From the NCBI GenBank assembly GCA_022843505.1, contig JALHNN010000107.1, positions 1 to 7,778 of the forward strand: a stretch of 7,778 nucleotides of DNA, given 5' to 3'. The translations under genes were made by a program, and so were the position numbers. The stretch comes from Sulfuritalea sp. Lineage in GTDB: Bacteria; Pseudomonadota; Gammaproteobacteria; Burkholderiales; Rhodocyclaceae. Of the stretch, positions 1 through 6,318 are shown in pieces. Numbering within the stretch: position 1 is the first letter of the stretch; every line of letters begins with the position of its first letter. Under the pieces are notes generated by a model that made no database searches, was not told the origin of the DNA, and worked only from the letters and a program-made list of their open reading frames with translations.

Positions 1-273
1 GTCGGCGCGCCGCGCCCCGGCTGGCGCGAGCTCGACGACGAAGCCATGGCCAATTACGTGATCGCCGACAACCGCCACGCCGCGGAGAACGAATCCGGCG
101 ACGTGATCCTTTCCGGCGCCCGGGTGGCCTGCGAGATCGGCGAGGTGCTGGCGGGCAAGGCCGCGGTCCCGGCCGGCGCCACGGTGATTTTCAAGGCGCT
201 GGGCCAGGCCGTGGAGGACGCGGTCGCGGCGCGCCTCGTCTACGCCGCCGCCGTGGCGGCCGGGCCGCGCTAG
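1..273 (+). CDS. Ornithine cyclodeaminase / mu-crystallin family protein, C-terminal part (5' end outside window)
   Basis: The frame is open from the first base and ends at TAG 271-273, giving the last 90 residues of a longer protein. The tail matches the end of the ornithine cyclodeaminase/mu-crystallin family: a variable-strand segment (NYVIADNRHAA), an acidic helix ending in GEVLAGKAAVP, then the signature VIFKALGQAVEDAVAARLVY, which corresponds to the family's 'TLFKSLG.A.EDLAAA..VY'. Members are NAD(P)-dependent cytosolic enzymes, for example ornithine cyclodeaminase, alanine dehydrogenase or pyrroline-2-carboxylate/ketimine reductase. The catalytic and Rossmann parts lie upstream of the window, so the substrate cannot be assigned. 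The internal ATG at 46 is not the true start, because family-like sequence (PGWRELDDEA) is already readable before it. The stop overlaps the stop of the convergent gene by 4 nt. Confidence 0.85.
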   Translation, partial: VGAPRPGWRELDDEAMANYVIADNRHAAENESGDVILSGARVACEIGEVLAGKAAVPAGATVIFKALGQAVEDAVAARLVYAAAVAAGPR

Positions 274-1043
274 TTCAGGCCCGCACGCCGCGCCTGCTGC
301 CAGGCGATCACCACCTGATTGGCGTGGGCGAACATCGGCTCCGAGGTTTCGCGCGGCAGGTTCTGGCGCAGCGCCGTAAACAAGGCCGCGTTCACGTCGC
401 GCGCAAGCTCGGTACTGGCCGCCGCCTCGGTCAGGCAGCGCAGCTGGATGTGGGCCAGGGCATCGGCCACCAGGCGCCAGCCGAGCAGCGGCATCTTCTG
501 CGTCAGCGCCACCATCATGCCGCCCAGTGCGGCGAGGATGGTTTCGGCCTCGGCGCGATCCTCGCAGGCGATCATGGCGTGCCAGAGGCCGAGGTGGATG
601 TTGCGCCGCAGGTCCATCTTGAAATCGATGGCGTCGCCCTCGGCGGCGTCGATCGCGGCAAAGGCGCGTTCATAGCCCGCGTCGGCCTTGGCGTCGAGCC
701 CGGTGCGCAGGCTGCCGAGCAGTTCGCTGACGCTGGGAATCGCCGAGAGACGAAAGGCCTGGCACCAGGCCAGGCCCCACTGGTCGATGCCGGACAGCAG
801 CAGGGCCAGGCGCAGGGCGCGGGCCTCGTCGTCGGCGCCGGCCTGCACCCAGTTGCGTGACAGGCGGGCGATTTCGACCACCGCTCCCTGCAGCGCCGGC
901 CCATCGCGTTCCAGCGTCAGCCGGAACAGCTGGGTGAAGGCATCCTGCGCCATGCGCGCCGCCAGGCGCTGCACCTCGGCCGGGGCCGCGCCGGCCAGGC
1001 GATCCACGGGCGGCATGAAGCTGCCGCGGCTGTCCTCGCTCAT
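270..1043 (-). CDS. Conserved-looking hypothetical protein, all-helical, cytosolic
   Basis: This 257-aa protein is not a family I recognise. It has no signal peptide and no membrane segment. Nearly the whole chain is amphipathic Ala/Leu/Arg-rich helix, with a denser segment LLLSGIDQWGLAWCQAF around residues 81-97 and another, MDLRRNIHLGLWHAMIAC, around 143-160. Three Cys (94, 160, 203) have no metal-motif spacing. The start ATG (1043-1041) was chosen because the divergent yaiI-like gene begins 30 bp away. The reading frame stays open far upstream through the neighbouring genes, but that extension is antisense to them and is not real. M10 is an alternative start. A Shine-Dalgarno site is poor (GGCGGA just upstream). 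Composition resembles a TPR-like or helical-bundle scaffold, but I see no repeat consensus. It is convergent with the gene at 1-273 and divergent from yaiI. Confidence 0.75.
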   Translation of the reverse strand: MSEDSRGSFMPPVDRLAGAAPAEVQRLAARMAQDAFTQLFRLTLERDGPALQGAVVEIARLSRNWVQAGADDEARALRLALLLSGIDQWGLAWCQAFRLSAIPSVSELLGSLRTGLDAKADAGYERAFAAIDAAEGDAIDFKMDLRRNIHLGLWHAMIACEDRAEAETILAALGGMMVALTQKMPLLGWRLVADALAHIQLRCLTEAAASTELARDVNAALFTALRQNLPRETSEPMFAHANQVVIAWQQARRAGLN

Positions 1044-1076
1044 AATCCGCCACCACTTACGAAAACCCGCATTATG
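1041..1076. promoter_or_regulatory. Candidate back-to-back divergent promoters with mirrored CATAAT boxes
   Basis: CATAAT (5/6 match to TATAAT) lies at 1041-1046 on the plus strand and again at 1076-1071 on the minus strand. Each is suitably placed to drive the opposite gene with a leader of about 20 nt. Each box contains the antisense of the other gene's start codon. No convincing -35 hexamer is seen at 16-18 bp upstream on either side, so the assignment is tentative. Confidence 0.35.
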
Positions 1077-1529
1077 CAGATCTGGGTCGATGCCGACGCC
1101 TGCCCGGGCGTGATCAAGGAAATCCTCTTCCGTGCCGCCAAACGCCACGAGCTGCAGCTGACGCTGGTCGCCAACCAGATGCTGCGCGTGCCGCCCTCGC
1201 CGCACATCCGCGCGGTGCAGGTTCCGGGCGGCTTCGACGTCGCCGACGCCCACATCGTCGAGCAGGTGGTGGCCGGCGACCTGGTGATCACCGCCGACAT
1301 CCCGCTGGCGGCGCTGGTCATCGACAAGGGCGCCCTCGCCCTCAACCCGCGCGGCGAGTTCTACAGCGCGGAGAACGTGCGCCAGGCGCTGGACATGCGC
1401 AACTTCATGGACAGCCTGCGCGGCAGCGGCGTCGACACCGGCGGTCCGCCAGCCTTCAACCACGCCGACCGGCAGAACTTCGCCAACCAGCTCGACCGCT
1501 ACATCGTCCGCCGCCGCAAGACCGTTTGA
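1074..1529 (+). CDS. yaiI: YaiI/YqxD family protein (UPF0178, DUF188)
   Basis: The 151-aa product has the length of E. coli YaiI (about 152 aa) and its diagnostic motifs in order: DADACP at residues 6-11, VANQ at 32-35, GFDVAD at 53-58, and GDLVITADIPLA at 68-79, followed by an NPRGE segment and a C-terminal RQNFANQLDRYI helix. The acidic residues at the strand ends (D6, D8, D58, D75) resemble a PIN-like nuclease centre, and the family has been grouped with PIN-like folds, but I know of no firmly established activity. It is cytosolic with no signal peptide. The ATG at 1074 is the only sensible start because the motif begins at residue 6. No clear Shine-Dalgarno is present; a short or weakly led mRNA starting near 1053 would fit. 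The gene is divergent from the unknown helical protein, and an S4 gene follows after 82 bp. Confidence 0.93.
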   Translation: MQIWVDADACPGVIKEILFRAAKRHELQLTLVANQMLRVPPSPHIRAVQVPGGFDVADAHIVEQVVAGDLVITADIPLAALVIDKGALALNPRGEFYSAENVRQALDMRNFMDSLRGSGVDTGGPPAFNHADRQNFANQLDRYIVRRRKTV

Positions 1530-1586
1530 ATCGCCGCAGCGCCGGCGCCGACTCCCGCCGTCCGCGGCCGGCCGGGGCGCGGCGAC

Positions 1587-1592
1587 TATAAT
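1587..1592 (+). promoter_or_regulatory. Perfect -10 hexamer upstream of the S4/rbgA pair
   Basis: TATAAT at 1587-1592 is a perfect sigma-70 -10 box followed by a CCGC discriminator, 19 nt before the ATG at 1612. It predicts transcription starting near 1598-1600 and a leader of about 12-14 nt that still contains GGAG at 1603-1606. The -35 region (around 1564-1569) is GC-rich and does not match TTGACA, so activity may depend on the strong -10 or an activator. Confidence 0.55.
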
Positions 1593-1611
1593 CCGCGCCT
1601 CCGGAGTCCCC

Positions 1612-1845
1612 ATGACCACACAGCGCTTCCCGCTCAAGGGCGAGTTCATCGAACTCAACGTCCTCCTCAAACTGCTTGCGCTGGCGCCGTCCGGCGGCTC
1701 GGCCAAGAGCCTGATCGCCAGCGGCGCGGTCAGCGTGGACGGCGTCGCGGAAACCCGCGTCCGGCGCAAGCTGCGCGCCGGCAACCGGGTGCGCGTGGCG
1801 GATGCGGAAGTCCTGGTTGCCGCCAGCGAGGGCGACGCATCGTGA
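1612..1845 (+). CDS. Small S4-domain RNA-binding protein (YbcJ-like)
   Basis: The 77-aa protein is essentially one S4 RNA-binding domain. An N-terminal strand (GEFIELNVLLKLLALAPSGGSAKSLIASG, from residue 10) leads into the S4 hallmark AVSVDGVAETRVRRKLRAGNRVRV (about 39-62), where the basic turn RVRRKLRAG contacts RNA in known S4 domains. Size and layout match E. coli YbcJ and similar single-domain S4 proteins associated with ribosomal or structured RNA. The start ATG has GGAG at 1603-1606 with 5-nt spacing, directly behind a TATAAT box. The TGA stop overlaps the GTG start of the ribosome GTPase gene by 4 nt, indicating translational coupling and a probable shared role in ribosome assembly or RNA handling. 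No cofactor or enzyme domain is fused to it. Confidence 0.88.
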   Translation: MTTQRFPLKGEFIELNVLLKLLALAPSGGSAKSLIASGAVSVDGVAETRVRRKLRAGNRVRVADAEVLVAASEGDAS

Positions 1846-2726
1846 GCATCCAGTGGTTCCCCGGCCACATGACCTCGGCGCGCAAGAAGGCCGCCGAAAC
1901 CATGGCGCTCATCGACGTCGTCATCGAGGTGCTCGACGCCCGCCTGCCGGAGGCCAGCAGCAATCCGATGATCCGCGAGCTGCGCCTGCACCGCCAGCGC
2001 CCCTGCCTCAAGCTGCTGAACAAGGCCGACCTCGCCGACCCGGCGGCGACCGCCGCCTGGCTGGATTTCTACAACGCCCAGCCCGGCGTCAAGGCCGTGG
2101 CCATCTCCTGCAAGAAGCCGGGCGACGCGACGCGCGTACCCAAGCTGTGCAAAGGGCTGGCGCCGCACCGCAACGACGGCATCAAGCCGCTGCGCATGCT
2201 GATCATGGGCATTCCCAACGTCGGCAAATCGACCCTGATGAACGCCCTGCTCAAGCGCCGCGTCGCCGCCGTCGGCGACGAGCCGGCGGTGACCAAGTCG
2301 CAGATGTCGCAGGATCTGGGCAACGCCATGACCATCACCGACACGCCCGGGCTGATGTGGCCGAAAATCGCCCACGACAGCGACGGCTACATGCTGGCGG
2401 CCAGCCACGCCATCGGCCGCAACGCGGTGATCGACTCCGAGGTGGCCGTCTTCCTTGCCACGCTGCTGCTGGAACGCTACCCGGGCCTGCTGGCCGGGCG
2501 CTACGCGCTCGACGAAGCGGGCATGGACGGCATCGGCGTGGTCGAGGCGGTGGCAAGGAAGCGCGGCTGCATGACGCGCACCCGGCGCGGCATGGAGGTC
2601 GACCTGGAAAAGGCGGCGATGATCCTGCTCACCGACTACCGCGAGGGGCGATTGGGGCGCATCAGCCTGGAGACGCCGCAAAGCCGCGCGGCAATGCTTG
2701 CGGCGGCAGCCGGCGCGGAACTCTAG
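1842..2726 (+). CDS. rbgA: Ribosome biogenesis GTPase RbgA/YlqF (circularly permuted)
   Basis: The 294-aa product carries the YlqF-family signature WFPGHM at residues 5-10 and the permuted G-motif order typical of this class: G4 NKAD (60-63), G5-like SCKK (89-92), then G1 GIPNVGKST (123-131), G2 threonine T151 in AVTKS, and G3 DTPG (167-170). A C-terminal helical domain follows (about 200-294), as in B. subtilis RbgA (about 282 aa). The known family role is GTP-dependent late assembly of the large ribosomal subunit in the cytosol. Translation starts at GTG 1842, inside the S4 gene's stop (GTGA overlap), with GAGGG at 1828-1832 as a plausible ribosome site. Expression is therefore probably coupled to the S4 protein. 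All G motifs are intact; G5 has Cys in place of the usual Ala in SAK. Confidence 0.95.
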   Translation: MSIQWFPGHMTSARKKAAETMALIDVVIEVLDARLPEASSNPMIRELRLHRQRPCLKLLNKADLADPAATAAWLDFYNAQPGVKAVAISCKKPGDATRVPKLCKGLAPHRNDGIKPLRMLIMGIPNVGKSTLMNALLKRRVAAVGDEPAVTKSQMSQDLGNAMTITDTPGLMWPKIAHDSDGYMLAASHAIGRNAVIDSEVAVFLATLLLERYPGLLAGRYALDEAGMDGIGVVEAVARKRGCMTRTRRGMEVDLEKAAMILLTDYREGRLGRISLETPQSRAAMLAAAAGAEL

Positions 2727-2780
2727 CGCCTCGACAACACGCGGTCTATTCTTGGAGCGTATTCGCCTCTGGGGTGCTCG

Positions 2781-5288
2781 ATGTCCCGTGTACTGTTTCT
2801 GATCCTTGCCTTGGCGACCCTCTGCGCGGCGCCCGCGCAGGCCGCGCTGATCCCGGAGCGGCAGAAGCTGTTCGTCGCCGGCCGCTTCGCCGAACTCGAA
2901 GTCCTGATGGAAAGGGAGATCGGCGCTGATCCGGCACCCAAGAGCGCCAAGCTCCTGTTCCAGTGCGCCGCCTACAGCAAGCTGAAGCGCTACGACAAAC
3001 TGTTTCCCTGCCTCGACAAGCTCGCGGCCAACGTGCGGCGCGGCGACACGGCGATGAACGACATCGCCGAGATGGAACGCGACAGCCCCTTCCTCGCCGG
3101 GCTGGCGCGCATGGGTGCCGCCGCCGCGGGCGGCAAGGAGGGCGCCAGCCAGCTGGCCGGCACCGTGGTTCCCTTCCTGCACATCCTGTACGCCGAGGTC
3201 TGGAACGAGTTCCGCGACTATCCGCGGGCCGCCGCCGCGGCGCGCGAAGCCATGGCCACCGTGCCGCGTGGCTGGAGCATCAAGCGCAGCGTGCACATCA
3301 TGGCGCTGACGGCGCAGGGCCTGGCCGAGGGCTTTGGCGGCCGGCGCGAGGAGGCCATGAAGATCGCCGCCGAGCTTGCCGCGATCGACACCTCCTACCC
3401 GCACACTCTGCTCGCCGCCGACAAGATGCTCGGCCTCGCCCGCATCTATGTCTCGATCGGTGATTTCCGGCGGGCCAACGCCGCGCTCAAGGTCGATACC
3501 AGCAGCGTGTTCGGCTCGCTGGCGATCGGCATGGCGGATTCGATTGCCGGCATGGATGCCGGCGAAAGCATGTTTTCCTACGTCGAGATGCCGAAGGAAT
3601 ACCTGCTGTACAAGACGCAGTTCGAGATCGGCGAGATCCCGGCGGCCAAGGCGGGCTTCGACAAGCTGCTGCAGGACAGGCGGACGCGGAGCAACGGCGA
3701 GATCTACTGGCTGCTGCTGTTCGATCGCGGCCGCATTGCGGCCGGCGAAGGCGACATGGCCACGGCGGTGAAGCTCTGGCGCGAAGCCATCGAAATCATC
3801 GAACAGCAGCGTTCGACGATCAACACGGAAGCCAACAAGATCGGCTTCGCCGGCGACAAGCAGGCCGTGTACGGCCACCTGATCGGCGGCCTGCATGACA
3901 GCGGCCGGTTCGCCGAGGCATTCGACTACCTGGAACGTTCCAAGTCGCGTGCCCTGGTCGACATGCTGGCGGCGAAAAAGGATTTCGCGGTGGCCACCGG
4001 CGATGCGGAAAAGATACGCGACCTGCTGGCCCAGGCGGAAAAGACGGAAATCGCCAGCCTGGCCCAGGGCGCAGAGACCCGCGGTCGCGGCATCGGCGGC
4101 GGAATCGCGCCAACGCTGAGTGCGCAGGCGCCGGAACTCGCCACGCTGGTGTCCGTGGGAGCCACGCCGCTGGCAGAAATCCAGGCGGGCCTGCGGCCGG
4201 ACGAAGTTCTGGTGGAGTATTACTACACGGCGGATTGGCTTTACGCCTTTGTCCTCGATCGCGAGCGCTTGAGTGTCACACGCACGGAAGCCGGCCGGCT
4301 GGAAGCCGAGCTGCGCGCCTGGCGCAGCTCGCTGGAGGACCCGGAAGGCAAGGACCACCTGGCGCAGGCGCAGTCCCTCTACCGGAAGCTGGTGAGCCCC
4401 ATCCTGGCCCGGCTGGATCGTCCGCGCCTGACCTTCGTCGCCCACGGCGCCCTGCACTACGTGCCCCTGGCCGCCCTGCACTCGGGCGACGGGTACCTGA
4501 TCGACAGGTACACCATACGGCTGCTGCCCAGCGCCAGCGTCATGAAGTACCTGCGTTCCGGCGCTGCAAGTTATCCGGCCGGCGCGCTGGTCCTGGGCAA
4601 TCCGGATCTGGACGACAAGAGCCTCGACCTGGCCTTTGCCCAGGAAGAAGCCGTCGCCATCGCCCGCATGGTGCCGCAGTCCCGCGCCTTCCTGCGCAAG
4701 GATGCCAACGAGGACACGCTGCGCAAGTACGGTCAGGGTTTCCGCTACCTGCATTTCGCCACCCATGGCGAGTTCATCGCCGACAATCCGCTCAACTCGG
4801 CGCTGCTGCTGGCCAAAGGCGATCAGGGCGACGGCCTGCTGACGGTGAGCAAGCTGTACTCGATGCGCTTCGACACCGACCTGGTCACCCTGTCCGCCTG
4901 CGAAACCGGCCTGGGCAAGATCGCCAACGGCGATGACGTGGTCGGCCTGACGCGCGGATTCCTTTACGCCGGGGCCGCGACCATCGTCGCGAGCCTGTGG
5001 AAGGTCGACGACCAGGCCACTTCGGACCTGATGCGCGCCTTCTATGCCAACCTGAGCCGCAGCGGCAAGCTGGACGCCCTGCGCCAGGCCCAGCTCGAGC
5101 TCAAGGCCAGCCGCCCCCAGCCCTTCTTCTGGGCGCCCTTCCAGCTTCTGGGCAGCCCGGACGGCGGGCAGTATGTTCCTTTCGCGCCGCCGGAGCCGCC
5201 CGCCGCGGCGCCTGCTGTCAGCGCCCCGCCTGCCCGCGGCTCACCGCCATTGAAGAAGGCGCCGAAGCGCCCCGCCGGGTCTGCCTAA
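2781..5288 (+). CDS. Exported TPR-CHAT domain protein (caspase-like peptidase homologue)
   Basis: This is an 835-aa protein. Residues 1-21 form a signal peptide (hydrophobic core LFLILALATLCAA, cleavage after AQA), so it should reach the periplasm or beyond. Residues about 25-400 are helical TPR-like repeats, ending in the ERSKSRALVDML helix (385-396) that commonly precedes CHAT domains. Residues about 456-805 form a CHAT domain: HGALHYVPLAAL (555-566), GNPD (606-609), HFATHG with the probable catalytic His662, and LSACETGLG with the probable nucleophile Cys707, followed by GFLYAGAATIVASLWKVDD. CHAT proteins are caspase/separase-type cysteine peptidases. Both active-site residues are present, so activity is likely but unproven; the substrate is unknown. 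The mature chain has only three Cys (62, 77, 707). The tail after about 800 is Pro/Ala-rich and ends in a basic stretch. GGGG at 2771-2774 precedes the ATG. The stop overlaps the convergent gene by 4 nt. Confidence 0.9.
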   Translation: MSRVLFLILALATLCAAPAQAALIPERQKLFVAGRFAELEVLMEREIGADPAPKSAKLLFQCAAYSKLKRYDKLFPCLDKLAANVRRGDTAMNDIAEMERDSPFLAGLARMGAAAAGGKEGASQLAGTVVPFLHILYAEVWNEFRDYPRAAAAAREAMATVPRGWSIKRSVHIMALTAQGLAEGFGGRREEAMKIAAELAAIDTSYPHTLLAADKMLGLARIYVSIGDFRRANAALKVDTSSVFGSLAIGMADSIAGMDAGESMFSYVEMPKEYLLYKTQFEIGEIPAAKAGFDKLLQDRRTRSNGEIYWLLLFDRGRIAAGEGDMATAVKLWREAIEIIEQQRSTINTEANKIGFAGDKQAVYGHLIGGLHDSGRFAEAFDYLERSKSRALVDMLAAKKDFAVATGDAEKIRDLLAQAEKTEIASLAQGAETRGRGIGGGIAPTLSAQAPELATLVSVGATPLAEIQAGLRPDEVLVEYYYTADWLYAFVLDRERLSVTRTEAGRLEAELRAWRSSLEDPEGKDHLAQAQSLYRKLVSPILARLDRPRLTFVAHGALHYVPLAALHSGDGYLIDRYTIRLLPSASVMKYLRSGAASYPAGALVLGNPDLDDKSLDLAFAQEEAVAIARMVPQSRAFLRKDANEDTLRKYGQGFRYLHFATHGEFIADNPLNSALLLAKGDQGDGLLTVSKLYSMRFDTDLVTLSACETGLGKIANGDDVVGLTRGFLYAGAATIVASLWKVDDQATSDLMRAFYANLSRSGKLDALRQAQLELKASRPQPFFWAPFQLLGSPDGGQYVPFAPPEPPAAAPAVSAPPARGSPPLKKAPKRPAGSA

Positions 5289-6088
5289 AACCTGATCATG
5301 TTGATCTCGGACAGTTTGAGGGCGGAGTCCACGAAGTGGAAAAGCACCGTGGGCGGATGCCATCCCGGGGCGCTGCGCAATACCTTGGTGACGGAATCGT
5401 TCATTTTCGCCGCGATCCTATAATTGTCGGGAAAGGTCCGGTCCCAGCGCGGCAGGATCTTCATTATGTAATCGAGTTCGTGGTCCTCGCGCCGAATGAT
5501 GCCCATTGTTTCCAACAGGCTCAGCTTCGGCCAGTGTTCGCCGCCGGGCCGCCCCCACGTCACGATTTCCATGAACCGGTCGAAGTCGGCATAGTAGGGA
5601 TCGGTAGGCTCGATCATCCTACCGTTCGAATAGATGGCGTCCATCAGGTAGGTCACGGTGTAATTGCGCGGCGGGCGCTTCGACCATTGGTAGGTTATGT
5701 CGTGCAGCGCTGCCGACATGCAAAGTTCGAGGTGGCCGCCGACGATATAAACGTGCGAGGCCGTGACCTCGAAGCGAATTTCCCCGCCCTGCGAATAGAC
5801 CCAGTGGTCGGGATAGCAGTCCTCCATGAAGTAAAACTCGTCCGGCGTATCGTCCTGCAGGTAGATCACGGGAATCTTGCGGTTCTTGGCGAAGCGCACG
5901 GCTTCGTCGACACCGCGCTTGGTGGAAAAGCGCGCGTCGTGCGCCGAGGACTGGTGCACCACGATCATCACCGAGTCGTCGGCAATTCGGACCTGGTCGG
6001 GCGGTGTGATCTCGTGCTTGCGGCAGGCAGACCACGCCGGAGCGGCGAAGGCCAGGAACAGAAGCAGGTAAAGGGGTCTGAGGAACAT
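5285..6088 (-). CDS. Exported protein of unknown function, possible degenerate isochorismatase-like fold
   Basis: The 267-aa product starts with a signal peptide (LYLLLFLAFAAPAWS, cleavage likely after Ser20; C22 lies near it, but the lipobox position holds Trp, so a lipoprotein is unlikely). I recognise no family by name. The order of elements resembles an isochorismatase-like hydrolase: a first strand VMIVVHQSS (40-48), a helix then KIPVIYLQDD (71-80), a strand VYIVGGHLELC (113-123) ending in Cys123 where that fold keeps its nucleophile, and VTYLMDAI after it. The family's catalytic Asp and Lys are not visible in the expected places, so this is inference. Cys are 22, 91 and 123 only. The opposite strand is also open but reads as His/Val/Arg-rich shadow sequence. 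The gene converges on the CHAT gene, sharing 4 nt, and is AT-richer than the housekeeping genes. The ribosome site is weak. Confidence 0.8.
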   Translation of the reverse strand: MFLRPLYLLLFLAFAAPAWSACRKHEITPPDQVRIADDSVMIVVHQSSAHDARFSTKRGVDEAVRFAKNRKIPVIYLQDDTPDEFYFMEDCYPDHWVYSQGGEIRFEVTASHVYIVGGHLELCMSAALHDITYQWSKRPPRNYTVTYLMDAIYSNGRMIEPTDPYYADFDRFMEIVTWGRPGGEHWPKLSLLETMGIIRREDHELDYIMKILPRWDRTFPDNYRIAAKMNDSVTKVLRSAPGWHPPTVLFHFVDSALKLSEINMIRF

Positions 6089-6121
6089 GCGGGCTCGGGA
6101 ACAGGTGACTTCAGCGGATGG

Positions 6122-6127
6122 ATTCTA
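6122..6127 (-). promoter_or_regulatory. Weak candidate -10 for the exported unknown gene
   Basis: The minus strand reads TAGAAT here (5/6 match), 34 nt upstream of the ATG at 6088. No acceptable -35 hexamer is found 16-18 bp further upstream, so this is only a candidate. Confidence 0.25.
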
Positions 6128-6276
6128 GTCACGCTAACAGGGCTCAGCATCGGGTAACCCTTGAACCAACGGCCGACAGCCGCATTCCGCAGTGCAGCAT
6201 TTTTCCGGTGCTGTCAGGAGTTCGGGCCGAACAGCTCAAACCGTGCAGACTCGCCACGACAAAGGCGCGAAAGGCG

Positions 6277-6305
6277 TTTACAGCTTACGCGACAAGCAGT
6301 ATAGT
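6277..6305 (+). promoter_or_regulatory. Sigma-70 promoter for the substrate-binding protein gene
   Basis: TTTACA (6277-6282, 5/6 match to TTGACA) and TATAGT (6300-6305, 5/6 match to TATAAT) are separated by the optimal 17 bp. Transcription should begin near 6311-6313, leaving a leader of about 88 nt before the ATG at 6400. It is the best complete promoter in the window and fits the high expression usual for periplasmic binding proteins. Confidence 0.7.
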
Positions 6306-6318
6306 TTCGTTTGTATTA

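Noticed and set aside
1530..1611. Terminator between yaiI and the S4 gene
   Set aside because: The segment has GC-rich short palindromes (such as GGCCGGCC) but no stable stem followed by a T-run.
2727..2780. Promoter in the gap before the CHAT gene
   Set aside because: TCGACA at 2731-2736 resembles a -35 box, but no -10 lies at 16-18 bp; TCTATT at 2745-2750 lacks a matching -35. Too weak to list.
1802..2929. 375-codon plus-strand frame overlapping rbgA
   Set aside because: It reads as Arg/Ala/Gly/His-rich, low-order sequence in a shifted frame of rbgA, which has every GTPase motif intact.
2781..5288. CHAT protein as part of a CRISPR (type III-E-like) system
   Set aside because: No CRISPR array, cas gene or gasdermin-like gene is seen in the window, and the signal peptide argues against a cytosolic effector role.
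4997..6157. 386-codon plus-strand frame opposite the exported unknown protein
   Set aside because: Composition is shadow-like (His, Val, Arg, Asp), whereas the minus strand gives a proper signal peptide and balanced protein.
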